A DNA stretch of 59,170 nt from Clostridia bacterium. Lineage in GTDB: Bacteria > Bacillota > Clostridia > Oscillospirales > CAG-272. Each line of letters begins with the position of its first letter. The first letter of the stretch is position 1. The translations under genes were made by a program, and so were the position numbers. The stretch spans positions 1 through 59,170 of the forward strand of contig JAGANX010000043.1 of the NCBI GenBank assembly GCA_017623975.1. Direction: 5' to 3'. The notes beneath the pieces are model-generated. The model had not been told where the DNA came from and ran no database searches. It worked only from the letters and a program-made list of their open reading frames with translations. Positions 26,976-35,131 of the stretch are shown here, piece by piece.

Positions 26976-29402
26976 ATGGCAAAGCAAACAATTTACACAA
27001 TAAAGGGGCTATCCGGAGTTGAGCTGAGTGACGAAAACGGCAAGGGTATGAGCTATATGAAAAATATGGTTATTGAAGAAGGGATAGCGAAAAAGCGTAG
27101 AGGGTGGAGAAATCTTTACAATTTTAGAGGCTATACATATCAGCCATATGCTATAAACGGAATTTATGAATATAAGGGCAAGGAAAAATCCTCCTTAATA
27201 ATTCACGCAGATTCCTATTTATATGAATGCAGCTACGATTTAAAGGATATATCTCAAATCCCTCTTGACTCGGGTGTTACCTTGAAAAACAAAAAAAGCA
27301 CAGGACAAATGCACGCAGGAGTGCTTTGGCTTGGCGGTATGGGTCAGCTTTTAATTTATGATGGAACAAGTGTGAAAAATGCCTTTGAAAGCGACCTTTC
27401 ATATATTCCCGTAACCGCTGTGGGAATAGGTGATATTAACTCCGGGCTTGAATACGAAAAAAATGAAAGCCCTAACCTAATATGCAGTAAAAGAATTAAC
27501 AAGCTGCGTGGAGTAAAAAACAGTGATTTTATGCACAAATTTTTGCTTGATTCTAAGGTAGCATACGGAAAGCCATTTAGCTTAACCGCTTCGTTCAGGG
27601 TAAGAAAAAGCACGGATACGTACGACCCGTATTCAACGGAATACATAGGCACAAGCAAAGGCGGTCAAGAGGTAAACACCGTTGTAACTGTGAATTTTTA
27701 TACAGACAGCTTAACTGAAAAAAGCATAAATGCGGTTGCCACACCGGTTGATATGTACGGTGACACTATAAATGTAGGCGGTGCCAATCTTTCGTGCAGG
27801 GTTACAAACGGAAACGAGCTTACTTTAAGCTTTGAGGCACCCACTTATCAAAAGGACACGGATAATATTAGTGTTACTTACGTATCAAAGGAAGGGGTTG
27901 ACACCCAAATTGACAGTATAGAAGCAATGGCACAAATTTCACTGAAATCAGGGGGAAGCGTAATGGCGGTCTGTTGCGGCACAAGTAAAATTTATTGCGC
28001 TATGGAAAAGGACGGATGCGTTTATTTCCCCAAAAACGGAGCTGTTACCGTTGGTGGTGAAACAGAAAAAATCACAGCATTAGTACCAATGGCACAAAGC
28101 GCCTTGGCGGTATATAAAAGGGATAGCTTTTATAGGTTAGAGGTTGGGGATGACGGAACAAGGCACGAGATTTTCCCAAGCTCTGACTCTTACGGAAGCA
28201 TAAGCTCCTTTGTGACAAAGCGTATAGGCTATGACTGCTTGTCTTACAATAAGCACGGTGTTTTCTTGGCAAGTGACAAAAGCGTTGAGGAAAACACAAA
28301 TACAAGATTATATACCGTAAGTACCCCCATTAACCGTGAGCTTAGTAAGCTTGATTTGGAGGATATGGATGAGGCGGTTGCCTGCGTTCACGACGGAGCA
28401 TATTACCTTTTTGTCGGGGGACGTGTCTATATTGCAGGGAATGACCAAGAAAAAGAGTACGAATGGTGGATGTTTGACAACTGTGATGCATCCTATGCTG
28501 CGTCAATAAACGGTAATATTTATATGGGCAGAAAAAACGGAGACGTTGCGGTGTTTGACAGTGGCTATACAGACAGGCAAGACTATGTGTTAACAGACAA
28601 GGAAAACGATTTTGTCATTCGTGAAGCAAGCCCTACTACCGTAGCATTTAACTATGCAATAGGCGTGCAGGATGGAACTAAAATAAGCTTAGATCCGCAT
28701 TATTTATATTTAAGCGAGTGTGTATATACTAAGGCTGACAACAAAATCAAGGTTCCGAGTGAAAGCTTTTTTGACAGCTACGGCTATGTTGATTTATGGG
28801 AAGGACAAGAGGTGCTTTTAATAGACAGCGAAGGGTATCAGGTTTATAGCGGTCAGCTTATAGATGTTGATCCGTGTGCATCCACTGTTTTTTGTGGCAA
28901 CCTTGGTCTTGGAGAAAGCTGTCGGTTGTCTCTTTACATAAAAAAGGACGAAAATACAGAATATACGGTTAAAACCGTGGGTGGCGTGAAGACGCTTTTT
29001 TATGGTGACAGACCTGCAACCTTAAAGCTTACAAGGGTTGAAAGGGTTATTGTAAGGCGCAAAAGGGACATAGAGTGCGAGCTTTATACGCCCGTAATAG
29101 ATTTAGGAGTAAACGGGTATAAAACCCTTTGCGGTATAATATTCACACCGACAGCGGATACAAGATGCAAGCTAAGGATAGGCTACGAAACAAGGAGAAG
29201 CGCTTTTTCAAAGGAGCTTACAATAGGCTCGTATATGGATTTTGAGGGAACGGACTTCAAGGATTTCAGCTTCAATCCAAGGTTTAAGAAAAGTATAAGG
29301 ATAAACTGTCTTGAAAGAAATTTCGACTATATAAGGCTATGGGTATATTCAAGTAGCGGCAGAGAGCTTGGAATAGACAGTATATCTTTAATTTATAGTT
29401 AA
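26976..29402 (+). CDS. Large phage tail (hub/stabilisation-like) protein
   Basis: The 808-aa protein is almost wholly beta-rich, without signal peptide or membrane segment. The N-terminus (TIKGLSGVELSDENGKGMSY, then KKRRGWRNLY) resembles tail proteins that open with a mostly-beta ring and a list of variables for a beta-propeller. Blades are suggested by recurring short strands such as YLFVGGRVYIAG and NIYMGRKNGDVAVF. C-terminal strands read IIFTPTADTRCKLRIGYE. The best guess is a tail tube, hub or stabilisation protein of a short-tailed phage type. It overlaps nothing and is spaced 11 bases before the fibre gene. Confidence 0.6.
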   Translation: MAKQTIYTIKGLSGVELSDENGKGMSYMKNMVIEEGIAKKRRGWRNLYNFRGYTYQPYAINGIYEYKGKEKSSLIIHADSYLYECSYDLKDISQIPLDSGVTLKNKKSTGQMHAGVLWLGGMGQLLIYDGTSVKNAFESDLSYIPVTAVGIGDINSGLEYEKNESPNLICSKRINKLRGVKNSDFMHKFLLDSKVAYGKPFSLTASFRVRKSTDTYDPYSTEYIGTSKGGQEVNTVVTVNFYTDSLTEKSINAVATPVDMYGDTINVGGANLSCRVTNGNELTLSFEAPTYQKDTDNISVTYVSKEGVDTQIDSIEAMAQISLKSGGSVMAVCCGTSKIYCAMEKDGCVYFPKNGAVTVGGETEKITALVPMAQSALAVYKRDSFYRLEVGDDGTRHEIFPSSDSYGSISSFVTKRIGYDCLSYNKHGVFLASDKSVEENTNTRLYTVSTPINRELSKLDLEDMDEAVACVHDGAYYLFVGGRVYIAGNDQEKEYEWWMFDNCDASYAASINGNIYMGRKNGDVAVFDSGYTDRQDYVLTDKENDFVIREASPTTVAFNYAIGVQDGTKISLDPHYLYLSECVYTKADNKIKVPSESFFDSYGYVDLWEGQEVLLIDSEGYQVYSGQLIDVDPCASTVFCGNLGLGESCRLSLYIKKDENTEYTVKTVGGVKTLFYGDRPATLKLTRVERVIVRRKRDIECELYTPVIDLGVNGYKTLCGIIFTPTADTRCKLRIGYETRRSAFSKELTIGSYMDFEGTDFKDFSFNPRFKKSIRINCLERNFDYIRLWVYSSSGRELGIDSISLIYS

Positions 29403-29413
29403 GGAGTGATTAA

Positions 29414-30820
29414 ATGAAGGAAAAATACAATTTAACGGGAGAGGAAGTCAATCAAATTTTGGCTAATTCCCCGTATGCGTTAAGCGACTCCCCTTATCAA
29501 AAGGGAATGGGGGCGGCGCAAATCAAAAAATATTTTTATGATTTTATAACCGTAATGGCAGAAAAATTCAATATCCATTTAAGCGATATTGAGGCGGATA
29601 TGGATACGGCAATACAAAGCCTTGAAGGCGACATTTTAACCGGTCGTGAAGAGCTTACGGCAAAATTTACAAGCTTGATAGAAAGCAGGCTTTTGGCACA
29701 AATTAATGAGCATAGTGAAAATTCACAAGCTCATACCGATATAAGAGATTTGATATACCAAATGTCAAGCGATTTAAGGGATGCAGCTATAAGAGCAGCA
29801 AATGCGAGCGAAACCGCAGAAAACGCTTATAGCTTGGCAAGCGGAAAAAGCAAGGTGCACGTAGCCTTAGATTTTAGAGATGTATTAAGTACTTTAATGT
29901 ACGCAGAGGTAAATGTTGGTGATTTTATGATAGCAACCGACAAAAACTGCCCTGACTTTATCGTTGGTGACGGCTCGTATAAGGCTCTTGCCGTTTCTGT
30001 AACCATTGATGATGTGGCGTCGGGAAATCTGCCAATAGCAGAGGTTGGCGGCATTTATTATTGCGAAGGCATTGACAAGGCTTTAATAGCTATTGAAAGC
30101 GGTATTGATGCAAGCGTTTTTGTTGAAAGGGAGGAATTAGATGCGGTTGCATCAGGCTTGGCATCATTAATAAATAACAAGCAAGACAAGCTGACTTTCG
30201 ACACAAAGCCTACACCGGATAGCGAAAACCCTATAACATCAGGTGGCGTTCGTGCAGAATTTGCAGCATTTAGTGAAGTATATGATGACATTATTGATAA
30301 TTCAAAAAATGAAGCAATCCAAGAAGCACAAAGCTACACGGATAAAAAGGTGCAAAAAGTATATGAGGAAATAGCAACCTTAACATTAGACGAAGACAGT
30401 TCTGTTGTAGAGTTTTTAAACCTTAATCTTTCTGAGTTTTATATTACATCGGAAAAAGCGGGTTTTGTTGACGGGTCGAAATCAACATTGTATGTATATG
30501 TAACAGTTAACGGTGATGGGACGTCTATTTTATCTAATGCAACTGTGGGACTTACTGCAACCGCTGAACGTGGATTTATGTGTCAAATGAGCCGTGAGCC
30601 TGACGGATTTATCAGTACTTGGTGTAATACAAGTAGTTCAGGAGGTGCTTGGAACTCACAAGTTGGTGTTTCGAGAGAGGTTAGGATACCACCGACTGCC
30701 GATGTAGCTGAATATCCTATAACAGGCATAAAACTATGTACATTGTTACCTGAGGATGGAGCGAGAAAATGGGTAGCAGGAAGTAAATTTACATTATGGG
30801 GGATTGAAGCAGATGAGTAA
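29414..30820 (+). CDS. Phage tail fibre / receptor-binding-like protein
   Basis: The 468-aa protein has a helical N-terminus, a coiled-coil section (about residues 55-140) with Ala-rich heptads, and the segment NKQDKLTFDTKPT..NPITSGGV (about 255-285), a phrase common in fibre and appendage proteins of gut phages. After a second coiled coil (about 295-325), a beta-rich C-terminal domain with aromatic and Ser/Gly stretches (about 330-468) would be the tip that binds a receptor. Its stop overlaps the start of the next gene by 8 bases (ATGAGTAA), which implies translational coupling. Confidence 0.65.
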   Translation: MKEKYNLTGEEVNQILANSPYALSDSPYQKGMGAAQIKKYFYDFITVMAEKFNIHLSDIEADMDTAIQSLEGDILTGREELTAKFTSLIESRLLAQINEHSENSQAHTDIRDLIYQMSSDLRDAAIRAANASETAENAYSLASGKSKVHVALDFRDVLSTLMYAEVNVGDFMIATDKNCPDFIVGDGSYKALAVSVTIDDVASGNLPIAEVGGIYYCEGIDKALIAIESGIDASVFVEREELDAVASGLASLINNKQDKLTFDTKPTPDSENPITSGGVRAEFAAFSEVYDDIIDNSKNEAIQEAQSYTDKKVQKVYEEIATLTLDEDSSVVEFLNLNLSEFYITSEKAGFVDGSKSTLYVYVTVNGDGTSILSNATVGLTATAERGFMCQMSREPDGFISTWCNTSSSGGAWNSQVGVSREVRIPPTADVAEYPITGIKLCTLLPEDGARKWVAGSKFTLWGIEADE

Positions 30821-31046
30821 CAAAACAGTAATAGCAAGAGCAAGAGATGCATATCCCGGTGAGCTTGACATTGTTGAAAAAGTAGAGTCTTTACCGTACA
30901 AGGACAGGGTAATTGCAAGGATAAGGGCGGTTTACTCGGTTGACGATGAAATTGCCATTATTCGACAAAGGGACACAAAGCCTCTTGAATTTGAGGAATA
31001 TAATAAATTCGTAGAACAAGTAAAAGCGGAGGAAAAGGAAAGATGA
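30813..31046 (+). CDS. Small conserved phage-associated protein
   Basis: The 77-aa charged helical protein contains YSVDDEIAIIRQRDTKPLEF, a pattern often seen in small genes that follow tail fibre genes in Clostridia phages. Its function is unknown. I use the ATG at 30813 because it overlaps the fibre stop, and its own stop overlaps the next ATG by 4 bases (ATGA). Confidence 0.65.
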   Translation: MSNKTVIARARDAYPGELDIVEKVESLPYKDRVIARIRAVYSVDDEIAIIRQRDTKPLEFEEYNKFVEQVKAEEKER

Positions 31047-31600
31047 AAAAGGTATTATTTTTAGCTTTTGCCTTGGTGCTTTGCTTTTGTTTATGTATTT
31101 CCTGCTTTGCGGAAACGGTAAACGGGACAGAGACAAGCATTAATGTAAAAGCATACATACAAGACAAAATTGTGCCTGTGGTTGTTGGGGTTTTAACCTC
31201 TATAATTGCCCTTATAACCACCATAGGCGTAATAGCCAAGAGCTTGAAGGGCTTAAAGGACACCAAGGAAGCATTTTCAAGCGAGGCAAAGGAGAGGGCA
31301 TACTTTTTTGAAAGCGGTGTTGCCCATATAGAAGCAAAGGCGGAAAAGATAAAGGAGCTTGTAAAGAACGTGCCCGACTTGCAAGAAAAAATTAAAGAGT
31401 TAACAAAAGAGTGCGAGCTTTTGGCAGAGATTTTGTCCCTTGGCTTTTCAGCAAACGAGGAGGTTATCAAAAGCGGCAAGGGCAAGAAAATGGCACTGCT
31501 TTTAGAAAACGCAAAACGAGGTGGTGACTCTGTCTCCGCCGATGAAGGCACAAATACAGAAATGGATGGTAGGAGCGAGCAGTGCTCGTCCGAGGAATGA
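31043..31600 (+). CDS. Phage-cassette membrane protein with coiled coil
   Basis: The 185-aa protein has a signal-peptide-like N-terminus (about residues 1-24, ending SCFAE), a transmembrane helix (about 40-62) and a long charged coiled coil (about 85-135), with an acidic tail. The predicted topology is an external N-terminus and a cytoplasmic coiled coil. Holin-associated and spanin-like roles are possible, but nothing diagnostic is seen. Its start overlaps the preceding gene by 4 bases, and the next gene begins one base after its stop. Confidence 0.6.
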   Translation: MKKVLFLAFALVLCFCLCISCFAETVNGTETSINVKAYIQDKIVPVVVGVLTSIIALITTIGVIAKSLKGLKDTKEAFSSEAKERAYFFESGVAHIEAKAEKIKELVKNVPDLQEKIKELTKECELLAEILSLGFSANEEVIKSGKGKKMALLLENAKRGGDSVSADEGTNTEMDGRSEQCSSEE

Positions 31601-31601
31601 G

Positions 31602-32021
31602 GTGAAAAGGGTGAAAGGGCTTAAAATTCCACTATTATATTTGCTTTCCTTTTTAGTTAGCGTTTTTCCTGTGGCTATTTACTTTTTTGTAAATGCGGAT
31701 AGGTACTTTGTAACAGTGCCCGATAAGGTGAAAATTACAACAGGGCTTATTTGCCTTTGCGTAATCGTATTTTTAAAGGTTATGGGCAAATTAAAAATGC
31801 CAAGCAGGGCGGTGCTTTTTGGACTTGTTACCGTTATGTGCTACCTTTTGGAAAGGGTGCTTAATGACCTAATTGTATTTTCCTTTCTTGCCTTGGTGGG
31901 TGAGGTGCTTGATATGATTTGCCAATACTACATAAAAAGAGAAAAGGAAAAACGAATAGCCGAGAAAACCGCGCAAATTACAAGCAGAGAAATTGAGAAG
32001 GCTTTGAACGGACGGGTGTGA
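31602..32021 (+). CDS. Putative phage holin-like membrane protein
   Basis: The 139-aa protein has about three or four transmembrane helices (about 6-28, 40-55, 60-82 and 85-105) and a basic C-terminal helix ending in EKALNGRV. This fits phage holin families. The GTG at 31602 is preferred because GAGG lies six bases upstream; a GTG at 31611 is possible. The frame extends upstream over the previous gene without a supported start. No endolysin is visible next to it. Confidence 0.5.
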   Translation: MKRVKGLKIPLLYLLSFLVSVFPVAIYFFVNADRYFVTVPDKVKITTGLICLCVIVFLKVMGKLKMPSRAVLFGLVTVMCYLLERVLNDLIVFSFLALVGEVLDMICQYYIKREKEKRIAEKTAQITSREIEKALNGRV

Positions 32022-32207
32022 CAACCATTGACGGTTGTCAACTCTATTTGCTTCGCAAGTTATATTGAGCACGCTCAGTGATATTGCTAACGCAGTGATA
32101 TTTGGCTATACCAAGCTTAAATCAAATAGAATATCACTACGAGCAAAGCGAGTAATATCACTCTTCAAAGAAGAATATCACTACGAGCAAAGTGAGTAAT
32201 AACACTA
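32019..32207. repeat. AATATCAC/GTGATATT hairpin array (array B)
   Basis: GTGATATT at 32078 and 32095 faces AATATCAC at 32130, 32154 and 32174. Small hairpins lie between them, for example GACAACC/GGTTGTC (32019-32038) and TCTTC-AAA-GAAGA. The array fills the 200-base gap between the holin-like gene and the last cassette gene. It is related in style to the repeats at 17531 and 58521. Confidence 0.65.
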
Positions 32208-32222
32208 AGGAGAAAAATAAAA

Positions 32223-33140
32223 ATGAAAAAGAACAATTTTACAGAAATGTTTTACAAAAACGCAGGGTACATAGTGGTTGCCTTGATATCAATCGTTTAT
32301 GTGGCAAGCTCTCTTATTAACATTTCCAAAAGCGGAAAAAGCGTTTATGAAATAATTGGCTCAGGTGTTTTAAGTCTTATTGTAGGCATTATGATAAACG
32401 GTGTGTTTCGTTCAATCGGAGTGCGAAAGGGGGACGAGGACGAGCGTACAATTGCCACAAACGAGCTGCACGCAAAAGCAGTTGAGGAAATTTCCCCTTA
32501 CATAGACAAGCTTGATACCTTTTGCGAAAATGAAAACAAAAGAGCTTTAAAAGAGGTCCGCACACGCATTTTGGCAAGAGAGGGAATGAAGTACAGCGAC
32601 TACTTTGACGAGGAAGGAAACGCCAAATCCCCAACTCTACTAAAAAGCGAGTTGGGGGCACCGAAAAATGATGGCTGTGAAGAACAGAACCGAGGAAGGC
32701 ATTTGATACATAGATCGCATCACAGAGAGGATGCACAGGAAAAGGCTAAATTGCGGGCATACAAAAAGGCTTTGCGTGTGAAATTAAAGCCTCTTGTGTC
32801 ATCTAATCTAACCTCTGACGGAGTAAAGGCAAACGACCCATTTGATTTTGGTAAAAGCAAAAGGGAGTTTACCACACAAAGAAACGCATCCGATATTTTA
32901 ATTAAGCTAATAATGGCAATAATTTTCGGTTACTTTGGAGTTTCCTTGTCAAGCGAGGTAAATGTGGCTTCTCTAATATGGAACGGACTTCAAATTGTCC
33001 TATACGTAACAGGGGGTGTTGTACAAATGTACAACTCATATATGTGGATAGTTGATGACTACCGCGGAAGCGTAATAAAGAAGATTGATTATCTACAAAA
33101 ATTTAAAAACTGCATAAAAGCGGAAAATAATACAAATTAA
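32223..33140 (+). CDS. Phage-cassette membrane protein of unknown function
   Basis: The 305-aa protein has two N-terminal transmembrane helices (about 15-65), a long charged soluble stretch (about 70-215), and two further helices (about 225-275) followed by a basic helix with IKKIDYLQKFKNC. The middle contains KPLVSSNLTSDG and ANDPFDFGKSKRE. A palindromic tract at 32629-32657 lies inside the gene in frame and encodes an atypical segment (about residues 135-175). AAGGAG precedes the ATG. It is the last gene of the cassette; the function is unknown. Confidence 0.6.
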   Translation: MKKNNFTEMFYKNAGYIVVALISIVYVASSLINISKSGKSVYEIIGSGVLSLIVGIMINGVFRSIGVRKGDEDERTIATNELHAKAVEEISPYIDKLDTFCENENKRALKEVRTRILAREGMKYSDYFDEEGNAKSPTLLKSELGAPKNDGCEEQNRGRHLIHRSHHREDAQEKAKLRAYKKALRVKLKPLVSSNLTSDGVKANDPFDFGKSKREFTTQRNASDILIKLIMAIIFGYFGVSLSSEVNVASLIWNGLQIVLYVTGGVVQMYNSYMWIVDDYRGSVIKKIDYLQKFKNCIKAENNTN

Positions 33141-33156
33141 ACTTTTATATATAATA

Positions 33157-33185
33157 TTGACATCCAATAAAAAAGGTGATAAAAT
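33157..33185 (+). promoter_or_regulatory. Promoter of the transketolase operon
   Basis: TTGACA (33157-33162) and TAAAAT (33180-33185), 17 bp apart. Confidence 0.88.
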
Positions 33186-33215
33186 ATCATATATATTTTT
33201 ATTCGGAGGTTCAAA

Positions 33216-34052
33216 ATGGACAACGAGAAGATTTTAGATTTGAAGAAAAAAGCAGTTGATATAAGACTTGGCGCTGTTGAGGCGGTTTATAACGGAAAAT
33301 CAGGGCATCCGGGCGGTGCTTTGTCAGCGGCTGACGTTTTGGCATGTCTATACTTTTCAGAGCTTAACATAAACCCTAAGAAGCCCGCTGACCCTAATAG
33401 AGACAGGTTTGTGCTTTCAAAGGGACACTCCTGCCCTGCACTTTATACAGCTATGGCAATGCGTGGATATTTTGATATAAAAGAGCTGAAAAATTTTAGA
33501 AAGCTCGGCTCTTTAACACAGGGACATCCTGATATGAAAACTATGAAGGGCATTGACATGTCCGCAGGCTCCTTGGGTCAAGGCTTTTCCGTTGCTTGCG
33601 GTATGGCTTTGGCAGCAAAGCTAAACGGTAAGGACTACCGTACATACGTTATGATTGGTGACGGTGAGAGCCAAGAGGGTCAAATTTGGGAAGCGACAAT
33701 GTTCGCAGCCCACTATAAGCTTGACAATCTTTGCCTGATTATAGATAATAACGGCTTGCAAATTGACGGTGCGGTTAAGGATGTTATGAATACAATGCCT
33801 TACCCAAGCAAGTTTAAGGCGTTTGGCTGGAACGTCGTTTCTATTGACGGACATAATGTTGAAGAAATTCTTGAAGCATTTGAAAAAGCAAGAAACACAA
33901 AGAACAAGCCTACCGTTATCGTTGCAAAAACGGTTAAGGGCAAGGGCGTTTCCTTTATGGAAAATCAAGCGGGCTGGCACGGTAAGGCTCCAAATGAGGA
34001 GCAGTATAACCAAGCTAAAAGCGAGCTTGAAGCATATAAGGCTACACTTTAA
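33216..34052 (+). CDS. Transketolase, N-terminal subunit
   Basis: The 278-aa subunit holds the thiamine pyrophosphate-binding half of transketolase: GHPGGALSAADVLACLYF near residue 30, SKGHSCPALY, and the TPP motif GDGESQEGQIWEA with the following NN. Transketolase moves two-carbon units in the non-oxidative pentose phosphate pathway. Split two-gene transketolases are normal in many Clostridia. TCGGAGG precedes the ATG. The partner starts 14 bases after the stop. Neighbouring phage genes upstream are separated by a strong promoter. Confidence 0.95.
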   Translation: MDNEKILDLKKKAVDIRLGAVEAVYNGKSGHPGGALSAADVLACLYFSELNINPKKPADPNRDRFVLSKGHSCPALYTAMAMRGYFDIKELKNFRKLGSLTQGHPDMKTMKGIDMSAGSLGQGFSVACGMALAAKLNGKDYRTYVMIGDGESQEGQIWEATMFAAHYKLDNLCLIIDNNGLQIDGAVKDVMNTMPYPSKFKAFGWNVVSIDGHNVEEILEAFEKARNTKNKPTVIVAKTVKGKGVSFMENQAGWHGKAPNEEQYNQAKSELEAYKATL

Positions 34053-34066
34053 GGAGGTATCGTAAA

Positions 34067-35017
34067 ATGGCTGATAAAATAGCAACAAGAGAAGCGTACG
34101 GTAACGCTTTGGCTGAATTTGGCGCAAGATATAATGACATTGTCGTTTTAGATGCCGACTTGGCAGAGGCAACAAAAACTTGCGTATTTAAAAAGAAATT
34201 TCCTGAAAGGTTTTTTGATTGCGGTATTGCGGAAAACAATATGTTTGGCGTTGCCGCAGGTCTTGCAACCGCAGGTAAAATCCCATTTGCATCTACCTTT
34301 GCAATGTTTGCAGCGGGTAGAAGCTTTGACCAGGTTAGAAACTCTATCGGTTACCCACATTTGAATGTAAAAATCTGTGCAACACACGGCGGTGTCAGCG
34401 TTGGTGAGGACGGTGCTACACACCAGTGCTGCGAGGATATGGCGCTTATGCGTACAATTCCCGGTATGGTTGTTATGAACCCTGCTGACGCAATTGAGGC
34501 AAGATGCGCAGTTGAAGCGGCAATTAAGTATAACGGTCCTGTATATATCCGCTTTGGCAGACTTCCCGTTTCCGTTATTAACGATAATGAGGACTACAAG
34601 TTTGAAATCGGCAAGGGTGTTAAGTTAGCTGACGGTACTGATGTTACTATCGTAGCAAACGGCTTGATGGTTGAGCAGGCGCTTATCGCAAGAGAGATTT
34701 TGCGTGGCGAGGGCATTTCCGCATCCGTTATTAACATGCATACAGTAAAGCCGCTTGACACACAGCTTTTGCTTACAGAGGCGCAGCAAACAGGTGCTAT
34801 TGTAACTACCGAGGAGCATAATGTATTAGGCGGTCTTGGTAGCGCAGTTGCAGAGGCACTTTCTGAAATTTGCCCTGTTCCTGTTGTAAAGCACGGTGTA
34901 CCTGACCAATTTGGTAAATCAGGCGCAGGCAAGGACTTGCTTGAATACTTTGGACTTAACGCAAACGGTATAGTTGAAAAGGTAAAGGCAGCCCTTAAAT
35001 TAAAGAAGATGAGATAA
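34067..35017 (+). CDS. Transketolase, C-terminal subunit
   Basis: The 316-aa subunit holds the pyrimidine-binding and C-terminal domains: REAYGNALAEFG, GIAENNMFGVAAGLA with the catalytic Glu, and ATHGGVSVGEDGATHQ. It pairs with the N-terminal subunit encoded directly upstream to form the active site. AAGGAGG precedes the ATG. A terminator follows at 35022. It could be confused with a 1-deoxyxylulose-5-phosphate synthase C-terminal half, but the split pair and spacing favour transketolase. Confidence 0.94.
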   Translation: MADKIATREAYGNALAEFGARYNDIVVLDADLAEATKTCVFKKKFPERFFDCGIAENNMFGVAAGLATAGKIPFASTFAMFAAGRSFDQVRNSIGYPHLNVKICATHGGVSVGEDGATHQCCEDMALMRTIPGMVVMNPADAIEARCAVEAAIKYNGPVYIRFGRLPVSVINDNEDYKFEIGKGVKLADGTDVTIVANGLMVEQALIAREILRGEGISASVINMHTVKPLDTQLLLTEAQQTGAIVTTEEHNVLGGLGSAVAEALSEICPVPVVKHGVPDQFGKSGAGKDLLEYFGLNANGIVEKVKAALKLKKMR

Positions 35018-35021
35018 GTTG

Positions 35022-35062
35022 AATCACCGCAGAGCTATTGCTTCTGCGGTGATTTTATATAT
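35022..35062 (+). terminator. Terminator of the transketolase operon
   Basis: A perfect 12-bp stem AATCACCGCAGA/TCTGCGGTGATT (35022-35033, 35043-35054) followed by a TTTATATATTTTT tail. Confidence 0.85.
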
Positions 35063-35068
35063 TTTTAA

Positions 35069-35097
35069 TTGACAAAAAAATTCTAATGTGCTAATAT
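35069..35097 (+). promoter_or_regulatory. Promoter of the MATE exporter gene
   Basis: TTGACA (35069-35074) and TAATAT (35092-35097), 17 bp apart. Confidence 0.82.
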
Positions 35098-35131
35098 TTA
35101 ATATGTGATGTTGAATTTTGGAGGTGAGCAT

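Noticed and set aside
30958-31551. 197-codon minus-strand frame over the cassette membrane protein gene
   Set aside because: It is a complement shadow of a gene with a supported start and overlapping neighbours; the product is Ser/Phe-rich without features.
32019-32207. CRISPR array
   Set aside because: Repeats are short, partly inverted, with spacers of unequal length inside stems, and no cas gene is in the window. A hairpin repeat explains it better.
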